A program made the translations under genes and the position numbers. A DNA stretch of 64,000 nucleotides from Rhytidiadelphus loreus (Eukaryota; Streptophyta; Bryopsida; Hypnales; Hylocomiaceae): assembly GCA_947034895.1 (NCBI GenBank), contig OX344764.1, positions 19,158,001-19,222,000 of the forward strand, in the 5' to 3' direction. Position 1 is the first letter of the stretch. Every line of letters starts with the position of its first letter. The notes under the pieces were generated by a model, which did no database searches, was not told where the DNA came from, and saw only the letters and a program-made list of their open reading frames with translations. This document shows positions 63,310-64,000 of the stretch, piece by piece.

Positions 63310-63990
63310 TTTGGCTGTGACAGCCATATTGTAAATGCCTAGGGCGGCTGTGTCAGGCATATATTGTAAATGCAAAGTGCGGCTTTGTCAGGCATGTTGT
63401 ACATGACTAAAGCGGCAGTGTTAGGCATATTGTAAATGCCTAGTGCGGATGTGTCAGGCATATATTGTGAATGCAAAGTACGGCTGTGTCAGGCATGTTC
63501 AATATGACTAAAGCGGCAGTGTCAGGCATATTGTAAATGCCTAGAGCGGCTATGTCAGGCATATATTGTAAATGCAAAGTGCGGCTGTGTCAGGCATGTT
63601 CAATATGACTAAAGCAGCAGTGTCAAGCATATTGTAAATGCCTAGTGCGGCTGTGTCAGGCATATATTGTGAATGCAAAGTACGGCTGTGTCAGGCATGT
63701 TCAATATGACTAAAGCGGCAATGTCAGGCATATTGTAAATGCCTAGAGCGGCTATGTGAGGCATATATTGTAAATGCAAAGTGCGGCTGTGTCAGGCATG
63801 TTCAATATGACTAAAGCGGCAGTGTCAGGCATATTGTAAATGCCTAGTGCGGCTGTGTCAGGCATATACTATAAATGCTAAGTGCAGCTGTGTCAGCCAT
63901 ATTCTACATGCATAAAGTGTAAGAGTCAGGCATGTTGTAAATCCCTAGTGAGGGTATGTCAGGAATGTTAAAAATGACTCTGGTTTTATT
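63310..63990. repeat. satellite with nested 33/101/202-bp periods
   Basis: Three related monomers of about 33-35 bp alternate: A (GTCAGGCATATTGTAAATGC then CTAGxGCGGC), B (GTCAGGCATATATTGTxAATG then CAAAGTxCGGC) and C (GTCAGGCATGTTCAATATGA then CTAAAGCGGCA). The ABC unit is 101 bp: TGACTAAAGC starts at 63404, 63505, 63606, 63707 and 63808. Alternate ABC units also alternate in AGTGC/AGAGC and TAAATGC/TGAATGC variants, giving a 202-bp super-unit. It decays towards the window end and begins about 240 bp upstream of the MULE-derived gene. Confidence 0.85.
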
Positions 63991-64000
63991 AGGATTTAAA

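Noticed and set aside
63310..63990. Tandem tRNA or small-RNA genes
   Set aside because: The 33-101 bp units have no cloverleaf or polymerase III box pattern.

Overview
The window reads as nuclear DNA of a streptophyte plant, most likely a charophyte alga or a non-seed land plant. The evidence is long GT-AG introns, a CYP72-clan P450, an LPR-type multicopper oxidase, PIF/Harbinger, CACTA and MULE elements, and piggyBac remnants, which are unusual for seed plants. I cannot name the species. AT-rich, gene-poor tracts (0-25 kb, 49-55 kb) alternate with a GC-richer, repeat-dense block (25-48.8 kb).

Layout. 0.1-1.6 kb: nested piggyBac-like MITE pieces. 3.8-10.6 kb: one five-exon P450 gene on the minus strand. 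12.0-13.8 kb: a piggyBac transposase remnant next to a TTAA-flanked piggyBac-type MITE. 13.8-25 kb: AT-rich DNA with a TTA-flanked Tourist-like MITE and dispersed repeats. 25.11-29.41 kb: a complete PIF/Harbinger element with TTA duplications, its accessory gene frameshifted and its transposase cut by one stop codon. 29.7-31.5 kb: a multicopper oxidase gene that has lost two copper ligands. 31.9-39.0 kb: several generations of tandem duplications, one carrying a CACTA-type MITE whose empty site survives in the sister copy.

39.4-47.4 kb (minus): the most unusual part. One reading frame stays coherent across at least three exons, and probably five. It appears to encode a ParB-like domain, a beta-class DNA methyltransferase-like domain, an acidic and Pro/Ser-rich linker, a coiled coil, and (in the last exons) an NIF/FCP1-type phosphatase-like domain. 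Twelve in-frame stop codons interrupt it, ten of them at sites explainable by C-to-T change in CG or CHG context, so it looks like a methylation-decayed, possibly transposon-borne, gene.

A short perfect palindrome (TCAGACCGCGCGGTCTGA) is scattered through 36-48.8 kb and 56-58 kb. I count 27 copies, 18 with a perfect 12-bp core. It lies in introns, intergenic DNA and tandem repeats, and three times in the same frame inside the large ORF. This resembles palindromic micro-elements known from some bacteria and is the main candidate for something undescribed.

55.0-57.7 kb holds possible exons of an unrecognised, partly broken gene. 59.0-63.1 kb is an intact two-exon MULE-derived gene with a SWIM zinc finger. 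The window ends in a nested satellite with 33-, 101- and 202-bp periods.

Gene models were built by reading splice sites by eye. Family assignments come from motif recognition, not from searches.
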